DNA from: Gammaproteobacteria bacterium
GTDB taxonomy: Bacteria; Pseudomonadota; Gammaproteobacteria; UBA5335; SLRW01
Reading direction: 5' to 3'
Assembly: GCA_007130745.1 (NCBI GenBank)
Contig: SLRW01000075.1
Coordinates: 1 to 13,377, forward strand
Length of the DNA: 13,377 nucleotides
The position numbers were made by a program, and so were the translations under genes. Position 1 is the stretch's first letter; each line of letters begins with the position of its first letter. The notes below the pieces were generated by a model that was given only the letters and a program-made list of their open reading frames with translations, ran no database searches and was not told where the DNA came from. This document shows positions 1-5,988 of the stretch, one piece after another.

Positions 1-1042
1 CTGCAACCGGGGTGGTGCTGACCGGGCTGCCGATATCCAGTTGCCAGCGCAGGCCGCCGTCGCGCTGACGAACGGTGCGTACTATGCCGTCATCGCTGCC
101 GAAGATGACCTGGTCGTTATCAATTGCCGGTGAGGAGTTGATCCGGCCGCGAGTGCGTATTTCCCACAGTTGGTGTCCATTATCACGATCAAGGGCGTAC
201 AGCCGGCCGTTATGGCTGCCAACGTAAACCCGACGCTGATCCATGGCGGGTGAGGAATAAACGGCGCCATGCACGTGCTGACGCCACTGGCGCTGGCCGC
301 TTGCCGGATCCAGTGAATACACATGCCGGTCACGGCTGCCGAAGACCACGGCGCGGCTGTCGACGCTGGCGGCGGTGTGGATGGCATCATTTACATCATG
401 TTGCCAGAGCTGTTCGCCGCTGTTGCTGTTAATGGCATAAAAACGGCCGCTGGTATCACCGACCAGGATACGCTCATTCCGCAGTGCCGGTGAGGCGAGC
501 ACACTGCCTCTGGTGCTGAAACGCCAGCGCTCACGGCCCCAGTCACGACTGACGGCATAAACCGCGTTGCCGGCACTGCCAAACAAGATGCGTTCGCCAT
601 GGGCGATGGGTGCTGAGGCAATGGGGCCGCTGCTCTGGAAGCGCCAGATTTCCTCGCCGTCACTCAGTCTCAGAGCATAGAGAGAGCCGTTGCTGGTGCC
701 GACATAAGCCATGCTGTCCTTAATCAGGGCGGTGGCATCGACCCGGCCATCAAGGCGTTTCTGCCAGCGTATGTCACCGTTGCGGGCGTTGAGGGCAAAA
801 ACCTCGCCGTTACGGGTGCCCACGACCAGGGTGTCGTCGGCCACTGCCGGGGTGGCGGTGGTTGATGCGCCCAGCAATTTTTGCCAGCGCGTGGATGGCT
901 GGCTGGAAGGGATGTCGCCGTAGATGCCGCTGTGGGCGGCGTCGCCCCGGTACATGGAGGTTGAAGGCGTGCCCGCGCAGCCCGCAACTAGCGCCAGCAC
1001 GGCGGACAGGGCGGTCAGTCGGACAAGATGACGGCGGCTCAT
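1..1042 (-). CDS. PQQ-type beta-propeller repeat lipoprotein (BamB-like fold), 3' end outside window
   Basis: The frame stays open from ATG 1042 down to base 1, giving 347 visible residues and no stop, so the C-terminus is missing. The N-terminus is a lipoprotein signal: MSRRH, a hydrophobic stretch, then VAGC with the lipidated Cys at residue 22. It is probably anchored in the outer membrane facing the periplasm. From about residue 70 there are at least seven repeats of 37-40 residues, each with a G-(S/T)-x-x-G-x-(V/L)-(Y/F)-A-(L/I) strand, a D/N-x-x-x-G turn and a closing Trp (GEVFALNARNGDIRW, GSLYALRLSDGEEIW, GRLYALDRDNGHQLW). This is the PQQ-like propeller repeat of BamB and quinoprotein dehydrogenases. 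GGAG lies 9 nt before the ATG. It follows queG on the same strand with a 49-bp gap. BamB (beta-barrel assembly) is one possible identity, but the neighbourhood is not the usual one beside der, so I give no symbol. Confidence 0.85.
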   Translation of the reverse strand, partial: MSRRHLVRLTALSAVLALVAGCAGTPSTSMYRGDAAHSGIYGDIPSSQPSTRWQKLLGASTTATPAVADDTLVVGTRNGEVFALNARNGDIRWQKRLDGRVDATALIKDSMAYVGTSNGSLYALRLSDGEEIWRFQSSGPIASAPIAHGERILFGSAGNAVYAVSRDWGRERWRFSTRGSVLASPALRNERILVGDTSGRFYAINSNSGEQLWQHDVNDAIHTAASVDSRAVVFGSRDRHVYSLDPASGQRQWRQHVHGAVYSSPAMDQRRVYVGSHNGRLYALDRDNGHQLWEIRTRGRINSSPAIDNDQVIFGSDDGIVRTVRQRDGGLRWQLDIGSPVSTTPVA

Positions 1043-1064
1043 TGATGTGATCTCCGTTGCTGTT

Positions 1065-1103
1065 GGCAACCGCTGACCAATTCGTTACGACTCAGCGGTT
1101 GCC
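1065..1103. repeat. 39-bp hairpin repeat containing the queG stop codon (short form of the amiB-flanking element)
   Basis: Two perfect 12-bp arms, GGCAACCGCTGA (1065-1076) and TCAGCGGTTGCC (1092-1103), enclose a 15-nt loop. The queG stop codon is the TGA at the end of the arm entered from the queG side (GGC AAC CGC TGA). The left arm and loop align with the terminal repeat of the 142-bp element at 5803-5944: 21 of 25 positions agree with its right end, including the ATTCGT core. The 12-15-12 layout is the same as at 7421-7459. There is no T-run, so it is not a canonical rho-independent terminator, although it could fold in the queG-lipoprotein transcript. Confidence 0.75.
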
Positions 1104-2195
1104 TTGTTCAAGTGCCCATTGTACGTGTTCACGTACCAGCGGCGAATCATGTGTCAGACGTTCGCGCAGCGCGTCGAGAATGTGTTCGCGGTTGGCGGCT
1201 TCAAGTTTGCTGTCGGCCAGTGCATTACCCAGAGCGACGGCGATATTACGCAACCAGCGGATATGGCCGATACGCCGGATGGCCGAGCCTTCTGTTTTTT
1301 GCAGGAATTGCTCTTCGCTCCACTGGAAAAGCTCGACCATATCCGGAGCGTCCAGGCCATGGCGCGGGGCAAAATCGTTCTCGCCGGTGATTTGCGCGTA
1401 GCGGTTCCAGGGGCACACCAGCTGGCAGTCATCACAACCATAGATACGGTTGCCCATGTCGGGGCGCAGTGCTTTGGGGATGCTGCCGTGATGCTCAATC
1501 GTCAGATAGGAGATGCAACGCCTGGCATCCAGATGGTAGGGCGCGGTAATGGCCCGGGTGGGACAAATATCAATACAGGCCGTGCAACTGCCGCAGTGGT
1601 TTGAAACCGGCTGATCTACGGGTAGTGGGAGATCGGTATAGATCTCGCCCAGGAAAAACCAGGAGCCGGCCTCGCGCGAGAGGATATTAGTGTGCTTGCC
1701 CATCCAGCCAAGACCGGCCTTGGCCGCCAGTGGCTTTTCCAGTACCGGTGCGCTGTCGACGAAAACCCGATATCCGAATTCGCCGACGGTTTGTGCAATA
1801 CCCGCCGCCAGTTTCTGCAAGCGTTTGCGCATCAGTTTGTGATAGTCGCGGCCCAGGGCATAGCGGGAGATATAGGCCAGCGCTGGCTGGTCCAGTACCT
1901 CCCAGGCGTCGCGCGTGTGCGGCGGGCTGTAATCCATACGCACACTGATGACCCGGAGGGTGCCCGGCACCAGCTCGGCGGGGCGGCTGCGCTGGCGGCC
2001 ATGGCGCGCCATGTAGTGCATGTCGCCATGTCGGTTCGCGGCCAACCAGCGCTCCAGCCGTTTTTCGTCTTCGTGCAGATCGGTATCGCTGACGCCCAGG
2101 TGCTGGAAACCCAGTTCGTTTGCCTGTTCACGAACGCGCTGCTTGAGCTGTTGCAGCCCGGGCTGATCGGAAGTGCTCTGGGTGACCATGTTCAT
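1092..2195 (-). CDS. queG: Epoxyqueuosine reductase QueG
   Basis: This enzyme reduces epoxyqueuosine to queuosine at position 34 of GUN-anticodon tRNAs, the last step of queuosine synthesis. It is a cytosolic, cobalamin-dependent protein with two [4Fe-4S] clusters. The 367-residue product has the family length. The two ferredoxin-type cysteine sets are clear: CGSCTACIDICPTRAI in the middle and CDDCQLVCPWNRYA shortly after, both diagnostic of QueG. The N-terminal half carries conserved QueG segments (RYALGRDYHKLMRKRL, GWMGKHTNIL). The C-terminus has a HEAT-like helical tail (VREHVQWALEQGNR). ATG 2195 is used; an in-frame ATG at 2189 is an alternative, and neither has a strong ribosome binding site. 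It is divergent from nnr across 49 bp, the arrangement known in E. coli. The stop codon lies in the arm of a 39-bp hairpin repeat. Confidence 0.97.
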   Translation of the reverse strand: MNMVTQSTSDQPGLQQLKQRVREQANELGFQHLGVSDTDLHEDEKRLERWLAANRHGDMHYMARHGRQRSRPAELVPGTLRVISVRMDYSPPHTRDAWEVLDQPALAYISRYALGRDYHKLMRKRLQKLAAGIAQTVGEFGYRVFVDSAPVLEKPLAAKAGLGWMGKHTNILSREAGSWFFLGEIYTDLPLPVDQPVSNHCGSCTACIDICPTRAITAPYHLDARRCISYLTIEHHGSIPKALRPDMGNRIYGCDDCQLVCPWNRYAQITGENDFAPRHGLDAPDMVELFQWSEEQFLQKTEGSAIRRIGHIRWLRNIAVALGNALADSKLEAANREHILDALRERLTHDSPLVREHVQWALEQGNR

Positions 2196-2230
2196 CAGGG
2201 GCTACGGGCTGCCTTGAAGCGTTAGTAAAA

Positions 2231-2238
2231 AGTATACT
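2231..2238. promoter_or_regulatory. Self-complementary -10 element (AGTATACT) in the queG/nnr divergent spacer
   Basis: AGTATACT reads the same on both strands, so each strand carries TATACT, a good sigma70 -10 hexamer. On the plus strand it ends 6 nt before the nnr ATG, placing the predicted start of transcription at or next to the A of that ATG. On the minus strand it would give a queG leader of roughly 30 nt. No strong -35 sits at 16-18 bp on either side, so the assignment rests on the -10 and its position only. Confidence 0.45.
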
Positions 2239-2244
2239 GACAGA

Positions 2245-3732
2245 ATGGATAGCCTGCCCCAAAATCTTTATACCGCTGCGCAGATGCAGCGGCTTGACCG
2301 CGCGGCTATCGCAGGGGCTGGTATCGACGGCTACGAGTTGATGTGCCGCGCCGGTTCGGCGGCCTTTGCCGCCCTGCGCCAGCACTGGCCGCGGGGCGGG
2401 CGGGTGCTGGTTTGCTGTGGCAAGGGCAATAACGGCGGCGATGGCTATGTGATTGCGCGCCTGGCGCAGGAGGCGGGCCTGCAGGCGCGGGTGCTGGCGA
2501 TGGCGCCCCCGGACGAGCTTTCCGGGGATGCTGCTCGTGCCGCCGCGGACTGGGAGCGCGCCGGAGGCACGGTCATCCTGTGGCATGAGAATGCCGGATA
2601 TCTGGCTGCTTTTGCTCCGGATGTGGTGGTGGATGCGCTGTTCGGAACGGGGCTTGAGCGCGAGGTTGAAGGTCGCTGGCGCGAGCTGATCGAGACCGTT
2701 AATGCCGGTGACTGGGCCCGTCTGGCGGTGGATATCCCCAGTGGGTTGTCGGCGGATAGCGGCTGTGCTCTGGGGGTTGCGGTACGGGCTGATGTGACGG
2801 CGACTTTTATTGGCCTCAAGCGCGGTCTGTTCACCGCCGATGGTCCTCGGTTCACCGGTCAACTGGTATTTGATGATCTGGCTGTGCCGCCGTCGGTATA
2901 TGAAAGTGAGCCCTGCATTCTGCAGCGGGTCAGTGATCGGGACGTCGCCGTCGCTCTGCCGCCTCGACCACGCAACGCGCACAAGGGGCATTTTGGTCAT
3001 GTGCTGGTGATCGGTGGTGCGCCGGGTATGTCAGGCGCGGCGCGCATGGCCGGGGAAGCGGCGCAGCGTTCGGGTGCCGGGCTGGTCAGCGTGGCGACGG
3101 CCCCGGCGCATGCGGCCATGCTCAATGCCGGCCGGCCGGAGCTGATGTGCGCGGGGGTAAGTCATGCACGGGAACTGGCGCCGCTGCTGGCGCGCGCGAC
3201 AGTTGTCGCTGTGGGGCCGGGGCTGGGGCAGGGTGAGTGGGGCCGGGCAATGTGGGCCGCCGTGGCAGAGACACGATTGCCGGTGGTAATGGATGCCGAT
3301 GCACTCAATCTGCTGGCCAATAATCCCGATCATAATGACCGGCGTGTGATTACGCCGCACCCCGGTGAAGCGGGGCGCTTGCTGGGGAGTGATTCGGCCG
3401 CGATCAACAGTGACCGTTTCGCTGCCGTGGATGAACTGCTGACCCGTTATGGCGGGGTGGCTGTGCTCAAGGGAGCAGGCACGTTGATTGCCGGTGGCGC
3501 GCGACAGGCGTTGGTGGATCGGGGTAACCCGGGTATGGCCAGCGGTGGCATGGGGGATGTGCTGACCGGGGTGATTGCCGGGTTGCTGGCGCAGGGGCTG
3601 TCGCCTTTTGATGCGGCCGGCGTGGGGGTCTGGTTGCATGGCCGCGCCGCCGAGCTTGCGGCTGAACGGGGTGAGCGGGGACTGCTGGCTTGTGATCTTC
3701 TGGCGCCGCTGCAACAGCTTGTGAATCCGTGA
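2245..3732 (+). CDS. nnr: Bifunctional NAD(P)HX epimerase / ADP-dependent NAD(P)HX dehydratase
   Basis: This is a metabolite-repair enzyme (E. coli YjeF). The N-terminal half epimerises hydrated NAD(P)H (NAD(P)HX) and the C-terminal half dehydrates the S form back to NAD(P)H using ADP. The 495 residues match the fused family length. The epimerase domain is about residues 1-215, with CGKGNNGGDG (58-67), VVDALFGTGL (128-137) and DIPSGLSADSG (163-173). The ribokinase-like dehydratase domain is about 235-495, with HKGHFGHVLVIGG (246-258), DADALNLL (350-357), TPHPGEAGRL (370-379) and the nucleotide-binding signature NPGMASGGMGDVLTG (428-442), whose Asp438 is the expected catalytic base. No Shine-Dalgarno sequence precedes ATG 2245. 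Together with the close upstream -10, this suggests a leaderless or nearly leaderless mRNA. The gene ends in a TGATG overlap with tsaE. Confidence 0.97.
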   Translation: MDSLPQNLYTAAQMQRLDRAAIAGAGIDGYELMCRAGSAAFAALRQHWPRGGRVLVCCGKGNNGGDGYVIARLAQEAGLQARVLAMAPPDELSGDAARAAADWERAGGTVILWHENAGYLAAFAPDVVVDALFGTGLEREVEGRWRELIETVNAGDWARLAVDIPSGLSADSGCALGVAVRADVTATFIGLKRGLFTADGPRFTGQLVFDDLAVPPSVYESEPCILQRVSDRDVAVALPPRPRNAHKGHFGHVLVIGGAPGMSGAARMAGEAAQRSGAGLVSVATAPAHAAMLNAGRPELMCAGVSHARELAPLLARATVVAVGPGLGQGEWGRAMWAAVAETRLPVVMDADALNLLANNPDHNDRRVITPHPGEAGRLLGSDSAAINSDRFAAVDELLTRYGGVAVLKGAGTLIAGGARQALVDRGNPGMASGGMGDVLTGVIAGLLAQGLSPFDAAGVGVWLHGRAAELAAERGERGLLACDLLAPLQQLVNP

Positions 3733-4211
3733 TGGCCTCGCGTTTGCTGGCTGATGAGGCCGCGACCCGGGACTTTGGCAAAGCGCTGGCCAGTGCATTG
3801 CCTGTGCCCGCGGGTTGCCCGTTGGTCATTTATTTGCAGGGCGACCTGGGCGCGGGCAAGACCACGCTGTGCCGCGCTATCCTGCGTGGGCTGGGTTGGC
3901 AGGGTGCAGTCCGCAGCCCGACCTACACGTTGATGGAACCCTACCGTCTCGACCATCCGCGAATTGTCGAGGCTCTCCATCTGGACCTTTACCGTCTGGG
4001 CGACCCCGCCGAGCTGGAATTCCTGGGCTTGCAGGACGGGCTGGATCAGCCGGCCCTGTGGCTGGTGGAGTGGCCGGAGAAGGGGCGTGGCTTTCTACCG
4101 TCGCCTGATCTGTGGTTGTCGCTGTCGCCTGCAGCAGATGATTCACGTCGGCTGGAGATGACAGTCCGGCACGATAACCCCCACGGTTTACTTGAAAGTG
4201 CGTTGCCCTGA
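3732..4211 (+). CDS. tsaE: tRNA threonylcarbamoyladenosine biosynthesis ATPase TsaE
   Basis: TsaE is the ATPase that works with TsaB and TsaD to place the threonylcarbamoyl group on A37 of ANN-decoding tRNAs (t6A). From ATG 3732 the product has 159 residues, the normal size. It shows the P-loop GDLGAGKTT (37-45), the conserved SPTYTLMEPY (62-71), HLDLYRLGDPAE (83-94) containing the Walker B-like Asp, and WPEKG (114-118). The ATG shares its A with the nnr stop codon (TGATG), so translation is probably coupled. A GTG directly before it at 3729 is a less likely start. The order nnr-tsaE-amiB is conserved in gammaproteobacteria. Confidence 0.96.
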   Translation: MASRLLADEAATRDFGKALASALPVPAGCPLVIYLQGDLGAGKTTLCRAILRGLGWQGAVRSPTYTLMEPYRLDHPRIVEALHLDLYRLGDPAELEFLGLQDGLDQPALWLVEWPEKGRGFLPSPDLWLSLSPAADDSRRLEMTVRHDNPHGLLESALP

Positions 4212-4270
4212 CCACCCCGGTTAGTCTGCCCCTGGCCTGCCGCCTCTGGCGTTCTGTATCCGGGTATCGT

Positions 4271-4318
4271 TTTAAGTCTTGGGTTTTAAGACGTCTTGAG
4301 ACCTAAGGCTTAAGACCT
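4271..4318. repeat. Cluster of alternating GTCTT / AAGAC words with two small hairpins
   Basis: This lies in the 270-bp tsaE-amiB spacer. GTCTT (4276-4280), AAGAC (4288-4292), GTCTT (4293-4297) and AAGAC (4312-4316) alternate. They give a 5-bp hairpin with a 7-nt loop, a perfect AAGACGTCTT palindrome (4288-4297), and an 8-bp hairpin GTCTTGAG / CTTAAGAC (4293-4300 with 4309-4316, one G-U pair). Base composition drops sharply compared with the coding DNA. The function is unknown; a protein-binding site or a degenerate intergenic repeat are both possible. Confidence 0.5.
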
Positions 4319-4382
4319 GAAACGATCTTTATATTTGTGTTTGTGTAGCACATAAGGAATATCTCGTATCTTGATAAAATGC

Positions 4383-4411
4383 TTGCATTTTTAAAATATC
4401 TTGAGTATAGA
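4383..4411 (+). promoter_or_regulatory. Probable sigma70 promoter of amiB
   Basis: TTGCAT (4383-4388) and TATAGA (4406-4411) are separated by exactly 17 bp in an AT-rich stretch (4321-4411) that stands out from the surrounding GC-rich DNA. The predicted transcript starts near 4418, giving amiB a leader of about 64 nt. This is the best -35/-10 pair in the tsaE-amiB spacer. It suggests that amiB has its own promoter and does not depend only on read-through from nnr-tsaE. Confidence 0.55.
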
Positions 4412-4481
4412 TGAATGTAGATGCGGGTCCGCTGCGCGTGTGCGGGGCCGAAAAACAACGCATCCGGCAGGGAAACAGGTG

Positions 4482-5804
4482 ATGAGGGGAGTTCTTGCAG
4501 CGGCACTGATGATGCTGGCTTTAGTGGCCCCGACGCAGGCTGCGCAAGTCAGTGACGTGCGTGTGTGGGGCGGTCCCGAGCACACCCGGGTGGTGTTTGA
4601 TATCAGCGAGCCCCTTGAGCACAGCGTGTTTTCACTCAAGGATCCGCACCGGCTGGTGATTGATATGCGCAGCGCCAAAGCCGTCAGTCGTCTTGATGCG
4701 GGCAGGGATGAGCAGGGGCGTGTGGGCGGCATCCGCAGTGGGGTGCGTAATGGCAACGATCTCAGGCTGGTGCTGGATCTGGATCGGGAACTCAAGCCCA
4801 GTACTTTCCTGTTACCACCGTCGGGGCCCCACGGCCACCGTCTGGTGGTAGATCTGCACGACAAGACCGGCAGAGGCACTGGCAACCGCGAAGCCCGGCG
4901 CGCCGTGCGCAGCGCCGGAAGCAGTAATGGTACTCGCTCGCGGGATCTGGTGATTGCCATTGATGCCGGCCACGGTGGTGAGGATCCCGGGGCCATCGGT
5001 CCTCACGGCACGCATGAAAAAGAGGTGGTGCTGGCGATCGCTCGCAAGCTGGCGCGTCTGGTGGACGCCGAACCTGGCATGCGGGCACTGCTCACCCGGG
5101 ATGGTGATTATTACGTCAGTCTGCGCCAGCGCGCCGCCATTGCCCGGGATAATCACGCCGATCTGTTTATTTCACTGCATGCCGATGCCTTCAAGAATCC
5201 GCGCGCGCGTGGTTCCTCTGTCTATGTGCTGTCCCAGGGCGGCGCCAGTGATGAGGCGGCCCGCTGGCTGGCAAACCGGGAAAACGCCGCCGATCGCGTG
5301 GGCGGCGTAGATTTGCGCGACAAGGATGATCAACTGGCTTCGGTGCTGCTGGATCTCTCGCAGACGGCCACCATGGATGCCAGTTTTGCTCTGGGTGAGA
5401 AGGTGGTGAACGAACTGGCCGGTTTGGGGCCGGTGCACCGGCGCCAGGTGCAACAGGCGCCTTTTGCGGTGCTGAAGTCTCCCGATCTGCCTTCTATCCT
5501 GGTGGAAACGGCGTTTATATCCAACCCGGAAGAAGAACGGCGACTGAATAACTCGCGACACCAGCAGGCTCTGGCCCAGTCCCTGTTGCGCGGGATCAGG
5601 GGCTATTTCCAGGAGCGTTTGCCGGATCACGGTCTGATGGCGGGCGGTCCGGTCGAGCACATTATTCAGCGCGGAGAAACGCTGTCCCATATCGCCAGCC
5701 GTTACCAGACCAGCGTGGGACGTTTGCGTGATTTCAACCAGCTTGACAGCGACCGGGTGCGCGCCGGCGAGGTGCTTCGCATCCCCGTCTCCGGGGATGG
5801 CTAG
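4482..5804 (+). CDS. amiB: N-acetylmuramoyl-L-alanine amidase AmiB/AmiC type, with AMIN and LysM domains
   Basis: This periplasmic zinc amidase cleaves the amide bond between MurNAc and L-Ala of septal peptidoglycan during daughter-cell separation. From ATG 4482 the product has 440 residues. A signal peptide spans about 1-20 (MRGVLAAALMMLALVAPTQA). An AMIN targeting domain covers about 22-126. Amidase_3 covers about 155-380, with DAGHGGEDPG (His164), HEKE (Glu179), SLHAD (His233) and VETAF (Glu342) as the zinc and catalytic residues. A long insert between His233 and Glu342 corresponds to the regulatory arm of division amidases controlled by EnvC-like activators. A LysM domain (about 392-436, IIQRGETLSHIASRYQTS) binds glycan. 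The start is chosen because AGGGA ends 8 nt upstream and the signal peptide begins there; the frame is open back to a TTG at 4401. Its TAG stop overlaps the left end of a 142-bp repeat element, and mutL does not follow as it does in E. coli. Confidence 0.95.
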   Translation: MRGVLAAALMMLALVAPTQAAQVSDVRVWGGPEHTRVVFDISEPLEHSVFSLKDPHRLVIDMRSAKAVSRLDAGRDEQGRVGGIRSGVRNGNDLRLVLDLDRELKPSTFLLPPSGPHGHRLVVDLHDKTGRGTGNREARRAVRSAGSSNGTRSRDLVIAIDAGHGGEDPGAIGPHGTHEKEVVLAIARKLARLVDAEPGMRALLTRDGDYYVSLRQRAAIARDNHADLFISLHADAFKNPRARGSSVYVLSQGGASDEAARWLANRENAADRVGGVDLRDKDDQLASVLLDLSQTATMDASFALGEKVVNELAGLGPVHRRQVQQAPFAVLKSPDLPSILVETAFISNPEEERRLNNSRHQQALAQSLLRGIRGYFQERLPDHGLMAGGPVEHIIQRGETLSHIASRYQTSVGRLRDFNQLDSDRVRAGEVLRIPVSGDG

Positions 5805-5944
5805 GGAAACGCTGATTAATTCGTCGCGCCCATCTGCAGCCGTTGCCGCGCCTGGAAAGGGCAACCAGCCTTCCCTGCGCACGGCGCCTTGATATGGAGG
5901 CGACTGGACCCGCTGAGACGTGACGAATTGATCAGCGTTTCCCT
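5803..5944. mobile_element. 142-bp MITE-like element with 26-bp terminal inverted repeats
   Basis: The left end (5803-5828) and the reverse complement of the right end (5919-5944) agree at 24 of 26 positions. Both begin AGGGAAACGCTGAT, then AATTCGTC after one variable base. The interior has no transposase-sized frame; on the minus strand a short open frame crosses it but looks like nothing I recognise. It starts within the amiB TAG stop codon and in the amiB frame offers a further TAA at 5817-5819. A clear target-site duplication is not visible. Related ends occur at 1065-1103, 7421-7459 and 9492-9505, which supports a dispersed repeat family. The size, inverted ends and lack of coding capacity fit a MITE mobilised in trans, but mobility is inference. 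Confidence 0.75.
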
Positions 5945-5945
5945 G

Positions 5946-5974
5946 GCGGCTTAACTCGCCTGATCACAAGCCGC
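5946..5974. other. 7-bp hairpin between the element and the FAD oxidoreductase gene
   Basis: GCGGCTT (5946-5952) and AAGCCGC (5968-5974) form a perfect 7-bp stem around a 15-nt loop. No T-run follows. It could be what remains of the original amiB 3' structure displaced by the 142-bp element, or a regulatory site just upstream of the next promoter; neither is established. Confidence 0.3.
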
Positions 5975-5982
5975 TGCCGGGG

Positions 5983-5988
5983 TACAAT
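5983..5988 (+). promoter_or_regulatory. Candidate -10 (TACAAT) overlapping the start region of the FAD oxidoreductase gene
   Basis: TACAAT is followed by a GC-rich GGCCGGC stretch and ends 7 nt before ATG 5996, so transcription would begin at or next to that ATG. The alternative ATG at 5987 lies within the -10 itself. A poor -35 (CTGATC, 5960-5965) stands 17 bp upstream. Confidence 0.4.

Noticed and set aside
1..1042. Naming the propeller lipoprotein bamB
   Set aside because: The fold and lipobox fit, but the gene is truncated here and not beside der, and other PQQ-repeat lipoproteins look alike.
2128..3000. 290-codon antisense frame over nnr, running into the 5' end of queG
   Set aside because: No motif, and it lies opposite conserved nnr domains and the divergent promoter region.
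4200..4210. GCGTTGCCCTG at the tsaE stop codon as another repeat arm
   Set aside because: It resembles the element's right end, but the identical core is only about 8 bases, lies in coding sequence and is expected by chance at this scale.
5172..5882. 236-codon minus-strand frame across amiB and the repeat element
   Set aside because: It is mostly antisense to the amidase domain; the part within the 142-bp element resembles no transposase.
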